Under the pieces are notes generated by a model, which did no database searches, was not told the origin of the DNA, and saw nothing but the letters and a program-made list of their open reading frames with translations. From Annona cherimola (taxonomy: Eukaryota > Streptophyta > Magnoliopsida > Magnoliales > Annonaceae), in NCBI GenBank assembly GCA_030490835.1, contig CM059971.1, forward strand, positions 47,230,012 through 47,294,011: 64,000 nt of DNA, given 5' to 3'. Position numbers and translations under genes: made by a program. Numbering within the stretch: the stretch's first letter is position 1; the number at the start of each line of letters is the position of its first letter. Below are positions 9,100 through 25,100 of the stretch, piece after piece.

Positions 9100-12000
9100 A
9101 ACGAGTAAACTTTAACGCATTCCAATAGATTCAAAACGACCGAATCGGAGGTAAGGAACTTCAATAAATAAGAACTAGCAACAATCCCTTGATTTCGTTT
9201 ACATTCGAACGACAACGGATGACGTTAAAGGCATTCAAATCGAATCAAATGAATTGAGTTGGATAGAATGAACTTTGATTATTTAGGATAGTGTAGAACT
9301 CAACCTAATTGACTTGATTTGTCTGTAATGTGAACGAATAAACTTTAACGCATTCCAATAGATTCAAAACTCCCGAATCGGAGGTAAGGAACTTCAATAA
9401 ATAAGAACTAGCAACAATCCCTTTATTTCGTTTGCATTGGAACGACAACAAATTTCATTAAAGGCGTTCGAATCGAATCAACTGAATTCAGTCGGATAGA
9501 ATGAACTGTGATTATTTAGAATAGTGTACAACTCGATCTAATTGACTTAATTTGACTGTAATGTGAACGAGTAAACTTTAACGCATTCCAATAGATTCAA
9601 AACAACCGAATCGGAGGTAAGGAACTTCAATAAATAAGAACTAGCAACAATCCCTTGATTTCGTTTACATTCGAACGACAACGGATGACGTTAAAGGCAT
9701 TCAAATCGAATCAAATGAATTGAGTTGGATAGAATGAACTTTGATTATTTAGAATAGTGTACACCTCAATCTAATTGACTTAATTTTACTGAAATGAAAA
9801 CGAGTAAACTTTAACGCATTCTAATAGATTCAAAACAACCAAATCGAACGTAAGGAACTTTCAATAAATAAGAATTAACAACAATCCCTTGATTTTATTT
9901 ACATTCGAATGATAACGAACGACCTTAAAAGCATTGAAATTGAATCAAATGAATTCAGTCGGATAGAATGAACTTTGATTATTTAGAATAGTGTACAACT
10001 CAATCTAATTGACTTGATTTGACTGTAATGAGAACGAGTAAACTTTAACGCATTCTAATAGATTCAAAACAACCGAATCGGAAGTAAGGAACTTCAATAA
10101 ATAAGAACTAGCAACAATCCCTTTATTTCGTTTGCATTGGAACGACAACAAATTTCATTAAAGGCGTTCGAATCGAATCAACTGAATTCAGTCGGATAGA
10201 ATGAACTGTGATTATTTAGAATAGTGTACAACTCGACCTAATTGACTTAATTTGACTGTAATGTGAACGAGTAAACTTTAACGCATTCCAATAGATTCAA
10301 AACGACCGAATCGGAGGTAAGGAACTTCAATAAATAAGAACTAGCAACAATCCCTTGATTTCGTTTACATTCGAACGACAACGGATGACGTTAAAGGCAT
10401 TCAAATCGAATCAAATGAATTGAGTTGGATAGAATGAACTTTGATTATTTAGGATAGTGTAGAACTCAACCTAATTGACTTGATTTGTCTGTAATGTGAA
10501 CGAATAAACTTTAACGCATTCCAATAGATTCAAAACTCCCGAATCGGAGGTAAGGAACTTCAATAAATAAGAACTAGCAACAATCCCTTTATTTCGTTTG
10601 CATTGGAACGACAACAAATTTCATTAAAGGCGTTCGAATCGAATCAACTGAATTCAGTCGGATAGAATGAACTGTGATTATTTAGAATAGTGTACAACTC
10701 GATCTAATTGACTTAATTTGACTGTAATGTGAACGAGTAAACTTTAACGCATTCCAATAGATTCAAAACAACCGAATCGGAGGTAAGGAACTTCAATAAA
10801 TAAGAACTAGCAACAATCCCTTGATTTCGTTTACATTCGAACGACAACGGATGACGTTAAAGGCATTCAAATCGAATCAAATGAATTGAGTTGGATAGAA
10901 TGAACTTTGATTATTTAGAATAGTGTACACCTCAATCTAATTGACTTAATTTTACTGAAATGAAAACGAGTAAACTTTAACGCATTCTAATAGATTCAAA
11001 ACAACCAAATCGAACGTAAGGAACTTTCAATAAATAAGAATTAACAACAATCCCTTGATTTTATTTACATTCGAATGATAACGAACGACCTTAAAAGCAT
11101 TGAAATTGAATCAAATGAATTCAGTCGGATAGAATGAACTTTGATTATTTAGAATAGTGTACAACTCAATCTAATTGACTTGATTTGACTGTAATGAGAA
11201 CGAGTAAACTTTAACGCATTCTAATAGATTCAAAACAACCGAATCGGAAGTAAGGAACTTCAATAAATAAGAACTAGCAACAATCCCTTTATTTCGTTTG
11301 CATTGGAACGACAACAAATTTCATTAAAGGCGTTCGAATCGAATCAACTGAATTCAGTCGGATAGAATGAACTGTGATTATTTAGAATAGTGTACAACTC
11401 GACCTAATTGACTTAATTTGACTGTAATGTGAACGAGTAAACTTTAACGCATTCCAATAGATTCAAAACGACCGAATCGGAGGTAAGGAACTTCAATAAA
11501 TAAGAACTAGCAACAATCCCTTGATTTCGTTTACATTCGAACGACAACGGATGACGTTAAAGGCATTCAAATCGAATCAAATGAATTGAGTTGGATAGAA
11601 TGAACTTTGATTATTTAGAATAGTGTACACCTCAATCTAATTGACTTAATTTTACTGAAATGAAAACGAGTAAACTTTAACGCATTCTAATAGATTCAAA
11701 ACAACCAAATCGAACGTAAGGAACTTTCAATAAATAAGAATTAACAACAATCCCTTGATTTTATTTACATTCGAATGATAACGAACGACCTTAAAAGCAT
11801 TGAAATTGAATCAAATGAATTCAGTCGGATAGAATGAACTTTGATTATTTAGAATAGTGTACAACTCAATCTAATTGACTTGATTTGACTGTAATGAGAA
11901 CGAGTAAACTTTAACGCATTCTAATAGATTCAAAACAACCGAATCGGAAGTAAGGAACTTCAATAAATAAGAACTAGCAACAATCCCTTTATTTCGTTTG

Positions 12001-13996
12001 CATTGGAACGACAACAAATTTCATTAAAGGCGTTCGAATCGAATCAACTGAATTCAGTCGGATAGAATGAACTGTGATTATTTAGAATAGTGTACAACTC
12101 GACCTAATTGACTTAATTTGACTGTAATGTGAACGAGTAAACTTTAACGCATTCCAATAGATTCAAAACGACCGAATCGGAGGTAAGGAACTTCAATAAA
12201 TAAGAACTAGCAACAATCCCTTGATTTCGTTTACATTCGAACGACAACGGATGACGTTAAAGGCATTCAAATCGAATCAAATGAATTGAGTTGGATAGAA
12301 TGAACTTTGATTATTTAGGATAGTGTAGAACTCAACCTAATTGACTTGATTTGTCTGTAATGTGAACGAATAAACTTTAACGCATTCCAATAGATTCAAA
12401 ACTCCCGAATCGGAGGTAAGGAACTTCAATAAATAAGAACTAGCAACAATCCCTTTATTTCGTTTGCATTGGAACGACAACGAATGACGTTAAAGGCATT
12501 CAAATCGAATCAAATGAATTGAGTTGGATAGAATGAACTTTGATTATTTAGAATAGTGTACAACTCAATCTAATTGACTTGATTTTACTGTAATGTGAAC
12601 GAGTAAACTTTAACGCATTCTAATAGATTCAAAACAACCGAATCGGAAGTAAGGAACTTCAATAAATAAGAACTAGCAACAATCCCTTTATTTCGTTTGC
12701 ATTGGAACGACAACAAATTTCATTAAAGGCGTTCGAATCGAATCAACTGAATTCAGTCGGATAGAATGAACTGTGATTATTTAGAATAGTGTACAACTCG
12801 ATCTAATTGACTTAATTTGACTGTAATGTGAACGAGTAAACTTTAACGCATTCCAATAGATTCAAAACAACCGAATCGGAGGTAAGGAACTTCAATAAAT
12901 AAGAACTAGCAACAATCCCTTGATTTCGTTTACATTCGAACGACAACGGATGACGTTAAAGGCATTCAAATCGAATCAAATGAATTGAGTTGGATAGAAT
13001 GAACTTTGATTATTTAGAATAGTGTACACCTCAATCTAATTGACTTAATTTTACTGAAATGAAAACGAGTAAACTTTAACGCATTCTAATAGATTCAAAA
13101 CAACCAAATCGAACGTAAGGAACTTTCAATAAATAAGAATTAACAACAATCCCTTGATTTTATTTACATTCGAATGATAACGAACGACCTTAAAAGCATT
13201 GAAATTGAATCAAATGAATTCAGTCGGATAGAATGAACTTTGATTATTTAGAATAGTGTACAACTCAATCTAATTGACTTGATTTGACTGTAATGAGAAC
13301 GAGTAAACTTTGACGCATTCTAATAGATTCAAAACAACCGAATCGGAAGTAAGGAACTTCAATAAATAAGAACTAGCAACAATCCCTTTATTTCGTTTGC
13401 ATTGGAACGACAACAAATTTCATTAAAGGCGTTCGAATCGAATCAACTGAATTCAGTCGGATAGAATGAACTGTGATTATTTAGAATAGTGTACAACTCG
13501 ACCTAATTGACTTCATTTGACTGTAATGTGAACGAGTAAACTTTAACGCATTCCAATAGATTCAAAACGACCGAATCGGAGGTAAGGAACTTCAATAAAT
13601 AAGAACTAGCAACAATCCCTTGATTTCGTTTACATTCGAACGACAACGGATGACGTTAAAGGCATTCAAATCGAATCAAATGAATTGAGTTGGATAGAAT
13701 GAACTTTGATTATTTAGGATAGTGTAGAACTCAACCTAATTGACTTGATTTGTCTGTAATGTGAACGAATAAACTTTAACGCATTCCAATAGATTCAAAA
13801 CTCCCGAATCGGAGGTAAGGAACTTCAATAAATAAGAACTAGCAACAATCCCTTTATTTCGTTTGCATTGGAACGACAACAAATTTCATTAAAGGCGTTC
13901 GAATCGAATCAACTGAATTCAGTCGGATAGAATGAACTGTGATTATTTAGAATAGTGTACAACTCGATCTAATTGACTTAATTTGACTGTAATGTG
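9100..13996 (+). repeat. Block of B C D E/C A five-monomer units
   Basis: Class order D E/C, A B C D E/C, A B C D/A B C D E C, A B C D E/C. The cleanest repeats are 8633-9798 and 9799-10964 (1,166 bp each, B C D E/C A). At 11432 a D front with an A rear inserts an extra B C D run. At 12365 an intact E precedes a C that has a gtg prefix (12598). Confidence 0.8.
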
Positions 13997-16794
13997 AACG
14001 AGTAAACTTTAACGCATTCCAATAGATTCAAAACGACCAAATCGGAGGTAAGGAACTTCAATAAATAAGAACTAGCAACAATCCCTTGATTTCGTTTACA
14101 TTCGAACGACAACGGATGACGTTAAAGGCATTCAAATCGAATCAAATGAATTCAGTCGGATAGAATGAACTTTGATTATTTAGGATAGTGTACAACTCAA
14201 TCTAATTGACTTAATTTGTCTGTAATGTGAACGAGTAAACTTTAACGCATTCCAATAGATTCAAAACAACCGAATCGGACGTAAGGATTTTCAATAAATA
14301 AGAACTAGCAACAATCCCTTGATTTCGTTTGCATACGAACGACAACGGATGACGTTAAAGGCATTCAAATCGAATCAAATGAATTGAGTTGGATAGAATG
14401 AACTTTGATTATTTAGAATAGTGTACACCTCAATCTAATTGACTTAATTTTACTGAAATGAGAACGAGTAAACTTTAACGCATTCTAATAGATTCAAAAC
14501 AACCAAATCGAACGTAAGGAACTTTCAATAAATAAGAATTAACAACAATCCCTTGATTTTATTTACATTCGAATGATAACGAACGACCTTAAAAGCATTG
14601 AAATTGAATCAAATGAATTCAGTCGGATAGAATGAACTTTGATTATTTAGAATAGTGTACAACTCAATCTAATTGACTTGATTTGACTGTAATGAGAACG
14701 AGTAAACTTTAACGCATTCTAATAGATTCAAAACAACCGAATCGGAAGTAAGGAACTTCAATAAATAAGAACTAGCAACAATCCCTTTATTTCGTTTGCA
14801 TTGGAACGACAACAAATTTCATTAAAGGCGTTCGAATCGAATCAACTGAATTCATACGGATAGAATGAACTGTGATTATTTAGAATAGTGTACAACTCGA
14901 TCTAATTGACTTAATTTGACTGTAATGTGAACGAGTAAACTTTAACGCATTCCAATAGATTCAAAACGACCAAATCGGAGGTAAGGAACTTCAATAAATA
15001 AGAACTAGCAACAATCCCTTGATTTCGTTTACATTCGAACGACAACGGATGACGTTAAAGGCATTCAAATCGAATCAAATGAATTCAGTCGGATAGAATG
15101 AACTGTGATTATTTAGGATAGTGTACAACTCAATCTAATTGACTTAATTTGTCTGTAATGTGAACGAGTAAACTTTAACGCATTCCAATAGATTCAAAAC
15201 AACCGAATCGGACGTAAGGAACTTCAATAAATAAGAACTAGCAACAATCCCTTGATTTCGTTTACATTCGAACGACAACGGATGACGTTAAAGGCATTCA
15301 AATCGAATCAAATGAATTGAGTTGGATAGAATGAACTTTGATTATTTAGAATAGTGTACACCTCAATCTAATTGACTTAATTTTACTGAAATGAGAACGA
15401 GTAAACTTTAACGCATTCTAATAGATTCAAAACAACCAAATCGAACGTAACGAACTTTCAATAAATAAGAATTAACAACAATCCCTTGATTTTTTTTACA
15501 TTCGAATGATAACGAACGACCTTAAAAGCATTGAAATTGAATCAAATGAATTCAGTCGGATAGAATGAACTTTGATTATTTAGAATAGTGTACAACTCAA
15601 TCTAATTGACTTGATTTGACTGTAATGAGAACGAGTAAACTTTAACGCATTCTAATAGATTCAAAACAACCGAATCGGAAGTAAGGAACTTCAATAAATA
15701 AGAACTAGCAACAATCCCTTTATTTCGTTTGCATTGGAACGACAACAAATTTCATTAAAGGCGTTCGAATCGAATCAACTGAATTCAGTCGGATAGAATG
15801 AACTGTGATTATTTAGAATAGTGTACAACTCGATCTAATTGACTTAATTTGACTGTAATGTGAACGAGTAAACTTTAACGCATTCCAATAGATTCAAAAC
15901 AACCAATCGGACGTAAGGAACTTCAATAAATAAGAACTAGAAACAATCCCTTGATTTCGTTTACATTCGAACGACAACGGATGACGTTAAAGGCATTCAA
16001 ATCGAATCAAATGAATTGAGTTGGATAGAATGAACTTTGATTATTTAGAATAGTGTACACCTCAATCTAATTGACTTAATTTTACTAAAATGAGAACGAG
16101 TAAACTTTAACGCATTCTAATAGATTCAAAACAACCAAATCGAACGTAAGGAACTTTCAATAAATAAGAATTAACAACAATCCCTTGATTTTATTTACAT
16201 TCGAATGATAACGAACGACCTTAAAAGCATTGAAATTGAATCAAATGAATTCAGTCGGATAGAATGAACTTTGATTATTTAGAATAGTGTACAACTCAAT
16301 CTAATTGACTTGATTTGACTGTAATGAGAACGAGTAAACTTTAACGCATTCTAATAGATTCAAAACGACCGAATCGGAGGTAAGGAACTTCAATAAATAA
16401 GAACTAGCAACAATCCCTTGATTTCGTTTACATTCGAACGACAACGGATGACGTTAAAGGCATTCAAATCGAATCAAATGAATTGAGTTGGATAGAATGA
16501 ACTTTGATTATTTAGGATAGTGTAGAACTCAACCTAATTGACTTGATTTGTCTGTAATGTGAACGAATAAACTTTAACGCATTCCAATAGATTCAAAACT
16601 CCCGAATCGGAGGTAAGGAACTTCAATAAATAAGAACTAGCAACAATCCCTTTATTTCGTTTGCATTGGAACGACAACAAATTTCATTAAAGGCGTTCGA
16701 ATCGAATCAACTGAATTCAGTCGGATAGAATGAACTGTGATTATTTAGAATAGTGTACAACTCGATCTAATTGACTTAATTTGACTGTAATGTG
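13997..16794 (+). repeat. Block of D/F-closed short units
   Basis: Class order D/F, A B C D/F, A B C, A B D E/C. The A at 15863 reads caaccaatcgg, losing one base, and is 232 long. The D at 16329 has a class C-type start (gagaacgag, cattct) and a D remainder, so a junction lies between about 16,355 and 16,370. Confidence 0.78.
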
Positions 16795-19700
16795 AACGAG
16801 TAAACTTTAACGCATTCCAATAGATTCAAAACAACCGAATCGGAGGTAAGGAACTTCAATAAATAAGAACTAGCAACAATCCCTTGATTTCGTTTACATT
16901 CGAACGACAACGGATGACGTTAAAGGCATTCAAATCGAATCAAATGAATTGAGTTGGATAGAATGAACTTTGATTATTTAGAATAGTGTACACCTCAATC
17001 TAATTGACTTAATTTTACTGAAATGAGAACGAGTAAACTTTAACGCATTCTAATAGATTCAAAACAACCAAATCGAACGTAAGGAACTTTCAATAAATAA
17101 GAATTAACAACAATCCCTTGATTTTATTTACATTCGAATGATAACGAACGACCTTAAAAGCATTGAAATTGAATCAAATGAATTCAGTCGGATAGAATGA
17201 ACTTTGATTATTTAGAATAGTGTACAACTCAATCTAATTGACTTGATTTGACTGTAATGAGAACGAGTAAACTTTAACGCATTCTAATAGATTCAAAACA
17301 ACCGAATCGGAGGTAAGGAATTTCAATAAATAAGAACTAGCAACAATCCCTTGATTTCGTTTACATTCGAACGACAACGGATGACGTTAAAGGCATTCAA
17401 ATCGAATCAAATGAATTGAGTTGGATAGAATGAACTTTGATTATTTAGAATAGTGTACACCTCAATCTAATTGACTTAATTTTACTGAAATGAGAACGAG
17501 TAAACTTTAACGCATTCTAATAGATTCAAAACAACCAAATCGAACGTAAGGAACTTTCAATAAATAAGAATTAACAACAATCCCTTGATTTTATTTACAT
17601 TCGAATGATAACGAACGACCTTAAAAGCATTGAAATTGAATCAAATGAATTCAGTCGGATAGAATGAACTTTGATTATTTAGAATAGTGTACAACTCAAT
17701 CTAATTGACTTGATTTGACTGTAATGAGAACGAGTAAACTTTAACGCATTCTAATAGATTCAAAACAACCGAATCGGAAGTAAGGAACTTCAATAAATAA
17801 GAACTAGCAACAATCCCTTTATTTCGTTTGCATTGGAACGACAACAAATTTCATTAATGGCGTTCGAATCGAATCAACTGAATTCAGTCGGATAGAATGA
17901 ACTTTGATTATTTAGAATAGTGTACAACTCAATCTAATTGACTTAATTTGACTGTAATGTGAACGAATAAACTTTAACGCATTCCAATAGATTCAAAACA
18001 ACCGAATCGGACGTAAGGAACTGCAATAAATAAGAACTAACAACAATCTCTTGATTTCGTTTGCATACGAACGACAACGGATGACGGTAAAGGCATTCAA
18101 ATTGAATCAAATGAATTGAGTCGGATAGAATGAACTGTGATTATTTAGAATAGTGTACAACTCAATCTAATTGACTTGATTTGACTGAAATGAGAACGAG
18201 TAAACTTTGACGCATTCTAATAGATTCAAAACAACCGAATCGGAAATAAGGAACTTCAATAAATAAGAACTAGCAACAATCCCTTTATTTCGTTTGCATT
18301 GGAACGACAACAAATTACCTTAAAGGCGTTTGAATCGAATCAACTGAATTCAGTCGGATAGAATGAACTGTGATTATTTAGAATAGTGTACAACTCGATC
18401 TAATTGACTTAATTTGACTGTAGTGTGAACGAGTAAACTTTAACGCATTCCAATAGATTCAAAACAACCGAATCGGAGGTAAGGAACTTCAATAAATAAG
18501 AACTAGCAACAATCCCTTTATTTCGTTTGCATTGGAACGACAACGGATGACGTTAAAGGCATTCAAATCGAATCAAATGAATTGAGTTGGATAGAATGAA
18601 CTTTGATTATTTAGAATAGTGTACAACTCAATCTAATTGACTTGATTTTACTGTAATGTGAACGAATAAACTTTAACGCATTCCAATAGATTCAAAACCA
18701 CTGAATCGGAGGTAATGAACTTCAATAAATAAGAACTAGAAACAATCCCTTGATTTCGTTTACATTCGAACGACAACGGATGACGTTAAAGGCATTCAAA
18801 TCGAATCAAATGAATTCAGTCGGATAGAATGAACTGTGATTATTTAGGATAGTGTACAACTCAATCTAATTGACTTAATTTGTCTGTAATGTGAACGAGT
18901 AAACTTTAACGCATTCCAATAGATTCAAAACAACCGAATCGGAAGTAAGGAACTTCAATAAATAAGAACTAGCAACAATCCCTTTATTTCGTTTGCATTG
19001 GAACGACAACAAATTTCATTAAAGGCGTTCGAATCGAATCAACTGAATTCAGTCGGATAGAATGAACTGTGATTATTTAGAATAGTGTACAACTCGATCT
19101 AATTGACTTAATTTGACTGTAATGTGAACGAGTAAACTTTAACGCATTCCAATAGATTCAAAACGACCGAATCGGAGGTAAGGAACTTCAATAAATAAGA
19201 ACTAGCAACAATCCCTTGATTTCGTTTACATTCGAACGACAACGGATGACGTTAAAGGCATTCAAATCGAATCAAATGAATTCAGTCGGATAGAATGAAC
19301 TGTGATTATTTAGGATAGTGTACAACTCAATCTAATTGACTTAATTTGTCTGTAATGTGAACGAGTAAACTTTAACGCATTCCAATAGATTCAAAACAAC
19401 CGAATCGGACGTAAGGAATTTCAATAAATAAGAACTAGCAACAATCCCTTGATTTCGTTTACATTCGAACGACAACGGATGACGTTAAAGGCATTCAAAT
19501 CGAATCAAATGAATTGAGTTGGATAGAATGAACTTTGATTATTTAGAATAGTGTACACCTCAATCTAATTGACTTAATTTTACTGAAATGAGAACGAGTA
19601 AACTTTAACGCATTCTAATAGATTCAAAACAACCAAATCGAACGTAAGGAACTTTCAATAAATAAGAATTAACAACAATCCCTTGATTTTATTTACATTC

Positions 19701-22158
19701 GAATGATAACGAACGACCTTAAAAGCATTGAAATTGAATCAAATGAATTCAGTCGGATAGAATGAACTTTGATTATTTAGAATAGTGTACAACTCAATCT
19801 AATTGACTTGATTTGACTGTAATGAGAACGAGTAAACTTTAACGCATTCTAATAGATTCAAAACAACCGAATCGGAGGTAAGGAATTTCAATAAATAAGA
19901 ACTAGCAACAATGCCTTGATTTCGTTTACATTCGAACGACAACGGATGACGTTAAAGGCATTCAAATCGAATCAAATGAATTGAGTTGGATAGAATGAAC
20001 TTTGATTATTTAGAATAGTGTACACCTCAATCTAATTGACTTAATTTTACTGAAATGAGAACGAGTAAACTTTAACGCATTCTAATAGATTCAAAACAAC
20101 CAAATCGAACGTAAGGAACTTTCAATAAATAAGAATTAACAACAATCCCTTGATTTTATTTACATTCGAATGATAACGAACGACCTTAAAAGCATTGAAA
20201 TTGAATCAAATGAATTTAGTCGGATAGAATGAACTTTGATTATTTAGAATAGTGTACAACTCAATCTAATTGACTTGATTTGACTGTAATGAGAACGAGT
20301 AAACTTTAACGCATTCTAATAGATTCAAAACAACCGAATCGGAAGTAAGGAACTTCAATAAATAAGAACTAGCAACAATCCCTTTATTTCGTTTGCATTG
20401 GAACGACAACAAATTACCTTAAAGGCGTTTGAATCGAATCAACTGAATTCAGTCGGATAGAATGAACTGTGATTATTTAGAATAGTGTACAACTCGATCT
20501 AATTGACTTAATTTGACTGTAGTGTGAACGAGTAAACTTTAACGCATTCCAATAGATTCAAAACAACCGAATCGGAGGTAAGGAACTTCAATAAATAAGA
20601 ACTAGCAACAATCCCTTTATTTCGTTTGCATTGGAACGACAACGGATGACGTTAAAGGCATTCAAATCGAATCAAATGAATTGAGTTGGATAGAATGAAC
20701 TTTGATTATTTAGAATAGTGTACAACTCAATCTAATTGACTTGATTTTACTGTAATGTGAACGAATAAACTTTAACGCATTCCAATAGATTCAAAACCAC
20801 TGAATCGGAGGTAATGAACTTCAATAAATAAGAACTAGCAACAATCCCTTGATTTCGTTTACATTCGAACGACAACGGATGACGTTAAAGGCATTCAAAT
20901 CGAATCAAATGAATTCAGTCGGATAGAATGAACTGTGATTATTTAGGATAGTGTACAACTCAATCTAATTGACTTAATTTGTCTGTAATGTGAACGAGTA
21001 AACTTTAACGCATTCCAATAGATTCAAAACAACCGAATCGGACGTAAGGAACTTCAATAAATAAGAACTAGCAACAATCCCTTGATTTCGTTTACATTCG
21101 AACGACAACGGATGACGTTAAAGGCATTTAAATCGAATCAAATGAATTGAGTTGGATAGAATGAACTTTGATTATTTAGAATAGTGTACACCTCAATCTA
21201 ATTGACTTAATTTTACTGAAATGACAACGAGTAAACTTTATCGCATTCTAATAGATTCAAAACAACCAAATCGAACGTAAGAAACTTTCAATAAATAAGA
21301 ATTAACAACAATCCCTTGATTTTATTTACATTCGAATGATAACGAACGACCTTAAAAGCATTGAAATTGAATCAAATGAATTCAGTCGGATAGAATGAAC
21401 TTTGATTATTTAGAATAGTGTACAACTCAATCTAATTGACTTGATTTGACTGTAATGAGAACGAGTAAACTTTAACGCATTCTAATAGATTCAAAACAAC
21501 CGAATCGGAAGTAAGGAACTTCAATAAATAAGAACTAGCAACAATCCCTTTATTTCGTTTGCATTGGAACGACAACAAATTTCATTAAAGGCGTTCGAAT
21601 CGAATCAACTGAATTCAGTCGGATAGAATGAACTGTGATTATTTAGAATAGTGTACAACTCGATCTAATTGACTTAATTTGACTGTAATGTGAACGAGTA
21701 AACTTTAACGCATTCCAATAGATTCAAAACGACCGAATCGGAGGTAAGGAACTTCAATAAATAAGAACTAGCAACAATCCCTTGATTTCGTTTACATTCG
21801 AACGACAACGGATGACGTTAAAGGCATTCAAATCGAATCAAATGAATTCAGTCGGATAGAATGAACTGTGATTATTTAGGATAGTGTACAACTCAATCTA
21901 ATTGACTTAATTTGTCTGTAATGTGAACGAGTAAACTTTAACGCATTCCAATAGATTCAAAACAACCGAATCGGACGTAAGGAATTTCAATAAATAAGAA
22001 CTAGCAACAATCCCTTGATTTCGTTTACATTCGAACGACAACGGATGACGTTAAAGGCATTCAAATCGAATCAAATGAATTGAGTTGGATAGAATGAACT
22101 TTGATTATTTAGAATAGTGTACACCTCAATCTAATTGACTTAATTTTACTGAAATGAG
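16795..22158 (+). repeat. Block with paired A B A B units (73rd-95th monomers)
   Basis: Class order A B A B C G C H F, then C D/F A B A B C H F, then A B C D/F A. The second A of each pair begins gagaacgag with cattct and has cggagg with gaatttcaat (17495 is the B that follows the first such A at 17262; similar A copies at 19827 and 22393). This mosaic A arose by exchange within the first ~40 bases of the monomer and was then multiplied. Confidence 0.78.
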
Positions 22159-25100
22159 AACGAGTAAACTTTAACGCATTCTAATAGATTCAAAACAACC
22201 AAATCGAACGTAAGGAACTTTCAATAAATAAGAATTAACAACAATCCCTTGATTTTATTTACATTCGAATGATAACGAACGACCTTAAAAGCATTGAAAT
22301 TGAATCAAATGAATTCAGTCGGATAGAATGAACTTTGATTATTTAGAATAGTGTACCACTCAATCTAATTGACTTGATTTGACTGTAATGAGAACGAGTA
22401 AACTTTAACGCATTCTAATAGATTCAAAACAACCGAATCGGAGGTAAGGAATTTCAATAAATAAGAACTAGACACAATCCCTTGATTTCGTTTACATTCG
22501 AACGACAACGGATGACGTTAAAGGCATTCAAATCGAATCAAATGAATTGAGTTGGATAGAATGAACTTTGATTATTTAGAATAGTGTACACCTCAATCTA
22601 ATTGACTTAATTTTACTGAAATGAGAACGAGTAAACTTTAACGCATTCTAATAGATTCAAAACAACCAAATCGAACGTAAGGAACTTTCAATAAATAAGA
22701 ATTAACAACAATCCCTTGATTTTATTTACATTCGAATGATAACGAACGACCTTAAAAGCATTGAAATTGAATCAAATGAATTCAGTCGGATAGAATGAAC
22801 TTTGATTATTTAGAATAGTGTACAACTCAATCTAATTGACTTGATTTGACTGTAATGAGAACGAGTAAACTTTAACGCATTCTAATAGATTCAAAACAAC
22901 CGAATCGGAAGTAAGGAACTTCAATAAATAAGAACTAGCAACAATCCCTTTATTTCGTTTGCATTGGAACGACAACAAATTTCATTAAAGGCGTTCGAAT
23001 CGAATCAACTGAATTCAGTCGGATAGAATGAACTTTGATTATTTAGAATAGTGTACAACTCAATCTAATTGACTTAATTTGACTGTAATGTGAACGAATA
23101 AACTTTAACGCATTCCAATAGATTCAAAACAACCGAATCGGACGTAAGGAACTGCAATAAATAAGAACTAACAACAATCTCTTGATTTCGTTTACATTCG
23201 AACGACAACGGATGACGTTAAAGGCATTCAAATCGAATCAAATGAATTCAGTCGGATAGAATGAACTGTGATTATTTAGGATAGTGTACAACTCAATCTA
23301 ATTGACTTAATTTGTCTGTAATGTGAACGAGTAAACTTTAACGCATTCCAATAGATTCAAAACAACCGAATCGGACGTAAGGAACTTCAATAAATAAGAA
23401 CTAGCAACAATCCCTTGATTTCGTTTACATTCGAACGACAACGGATGACGTTAAAGGCATTTAAATCGAATCAAATGAATTGAGTTGGATAGAATGAACT
23501 TTGATTATTTAGAATAGTGTACACCTCAATCTAATTGACTTAATTTTACTGAAATGAAAACGAGTAAACTTTAACGCATTCTAATAGATTCAAAACAACC
23601 AAATCGAACGTAAGAAACTTTCAATAAATAAGAATTAACAACAATCCCTTGATTTTATTTACATTCGAATGATAACGAACGACCTTAAAAGCATTGAAAT
23701 TGAATCAAATGAATTCAGTCGGATAGAATGAACTTTGATTATTTAGAATAGTGTACAACTCAATCTAATTGACTTGATTTGACTGTAATGAGAACGAGTA
23801 AACTTTAACGCATTCTAATAGATTCAAAACAACCGAATCGGAGGTAATGAACTTCAATAAATAAGAACTAGCAACAATCCCTTGATTTCGTTTACATTCG
23901 AACGACAACGGATGACGTTAAAGGCATTCAAATCGAATCAAATGAATTCAGTCGGATAGAATGAACTGTGATTATTTAGGATAGTGTACAACTCAATCTA
24001 ATTGACTTAATTTGTCTGTAATGTGAACGAGTAAACTTTAACGCATTCCAATAGATTCAAAACGACCGAATCGGAGGTAAGGAACTTCAATAAATAAGAA
24101 CTAGCAACAATCCCTTGATTTCGTTTACATTCGAACGACAACGGATGACGTTAAAGGCATTCAAATCGAATCAAATGAATTGAGTTGGATAGAATGAACT
24201 TTGATTATTTAGGATAGTGTAGAACTCAATCTAATTGACTTGATTTGTCTGTAATGTGAACGAGTAAACTTTAACGCATTCCAATAGATTCAAAACAACC
24301 GAATCGGAGGTAAGGAAATTCAATAAATAAGAACTAGCAACAATCCCTTTATTTCGTTTGCATTGGAACGACAACGAATGACGTTAAAGGCATTCAAATC
24401 GAATCAAATGAATTGAGTTGGATAGAATGAACTTTGATTATTTAGAATAGTGTACAACTCAATCTAATTGACTTGATTTTACTGTAATGTGAACGAATAA
24501 ACTTTAACGCATTCCAATAGATTCAAAACCACTGAATCGGAGGTAATGAACTTCAATAAATAAGAACTAGCAACAATCCCTTGATTTCGTTTACATTCGA
24601 ACGACAACGGATGACGTTAAAGGCATTCAAATCGAATCAAATGAATTCAGTCGGATAGAATGAACTGTGATTGTTTAGGATAGTGTACAACTCAATCTAA
24701 TTGACTTAATTTGTCTGTAATGTGAACGAGTAAACTTTAACGCATTCCAATAGATTCAAAACAACCGAATCGGACGTAAGGAACTTCAATAAATAAGAAC
24801 TAGCAACAATCTCTTGATTTCGTTTACATTCGAACGACAACGGATGACGTTAAAGGCATTTAAATCGAATCAAATGAATTGAGTTGGATAGAATGAACTT
24901 TGATTATTTAGAATAGTGTACACCTCAATCTAATTGACTTAATTTTACTGAAATGAGAACGAGTAAACTTTAACGCATTCTAATAGATTCAAAACAACCA
25001 AATCGAACGTAAGGAACTTTCAATAAATAAGAATCAACAACAATCCCTTGATTTTATTTACATTCGAATGATAACGAACGACCTTAAAAGCATTGAAATT

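Noticed and set aside
15486..15500. Mobile element insertion or target-site scar at the ttttttttac run
   Set aside because: It is only a single A-to-T change inside gattttatttac of a class B monomer, with no length change and no flanking duplication.
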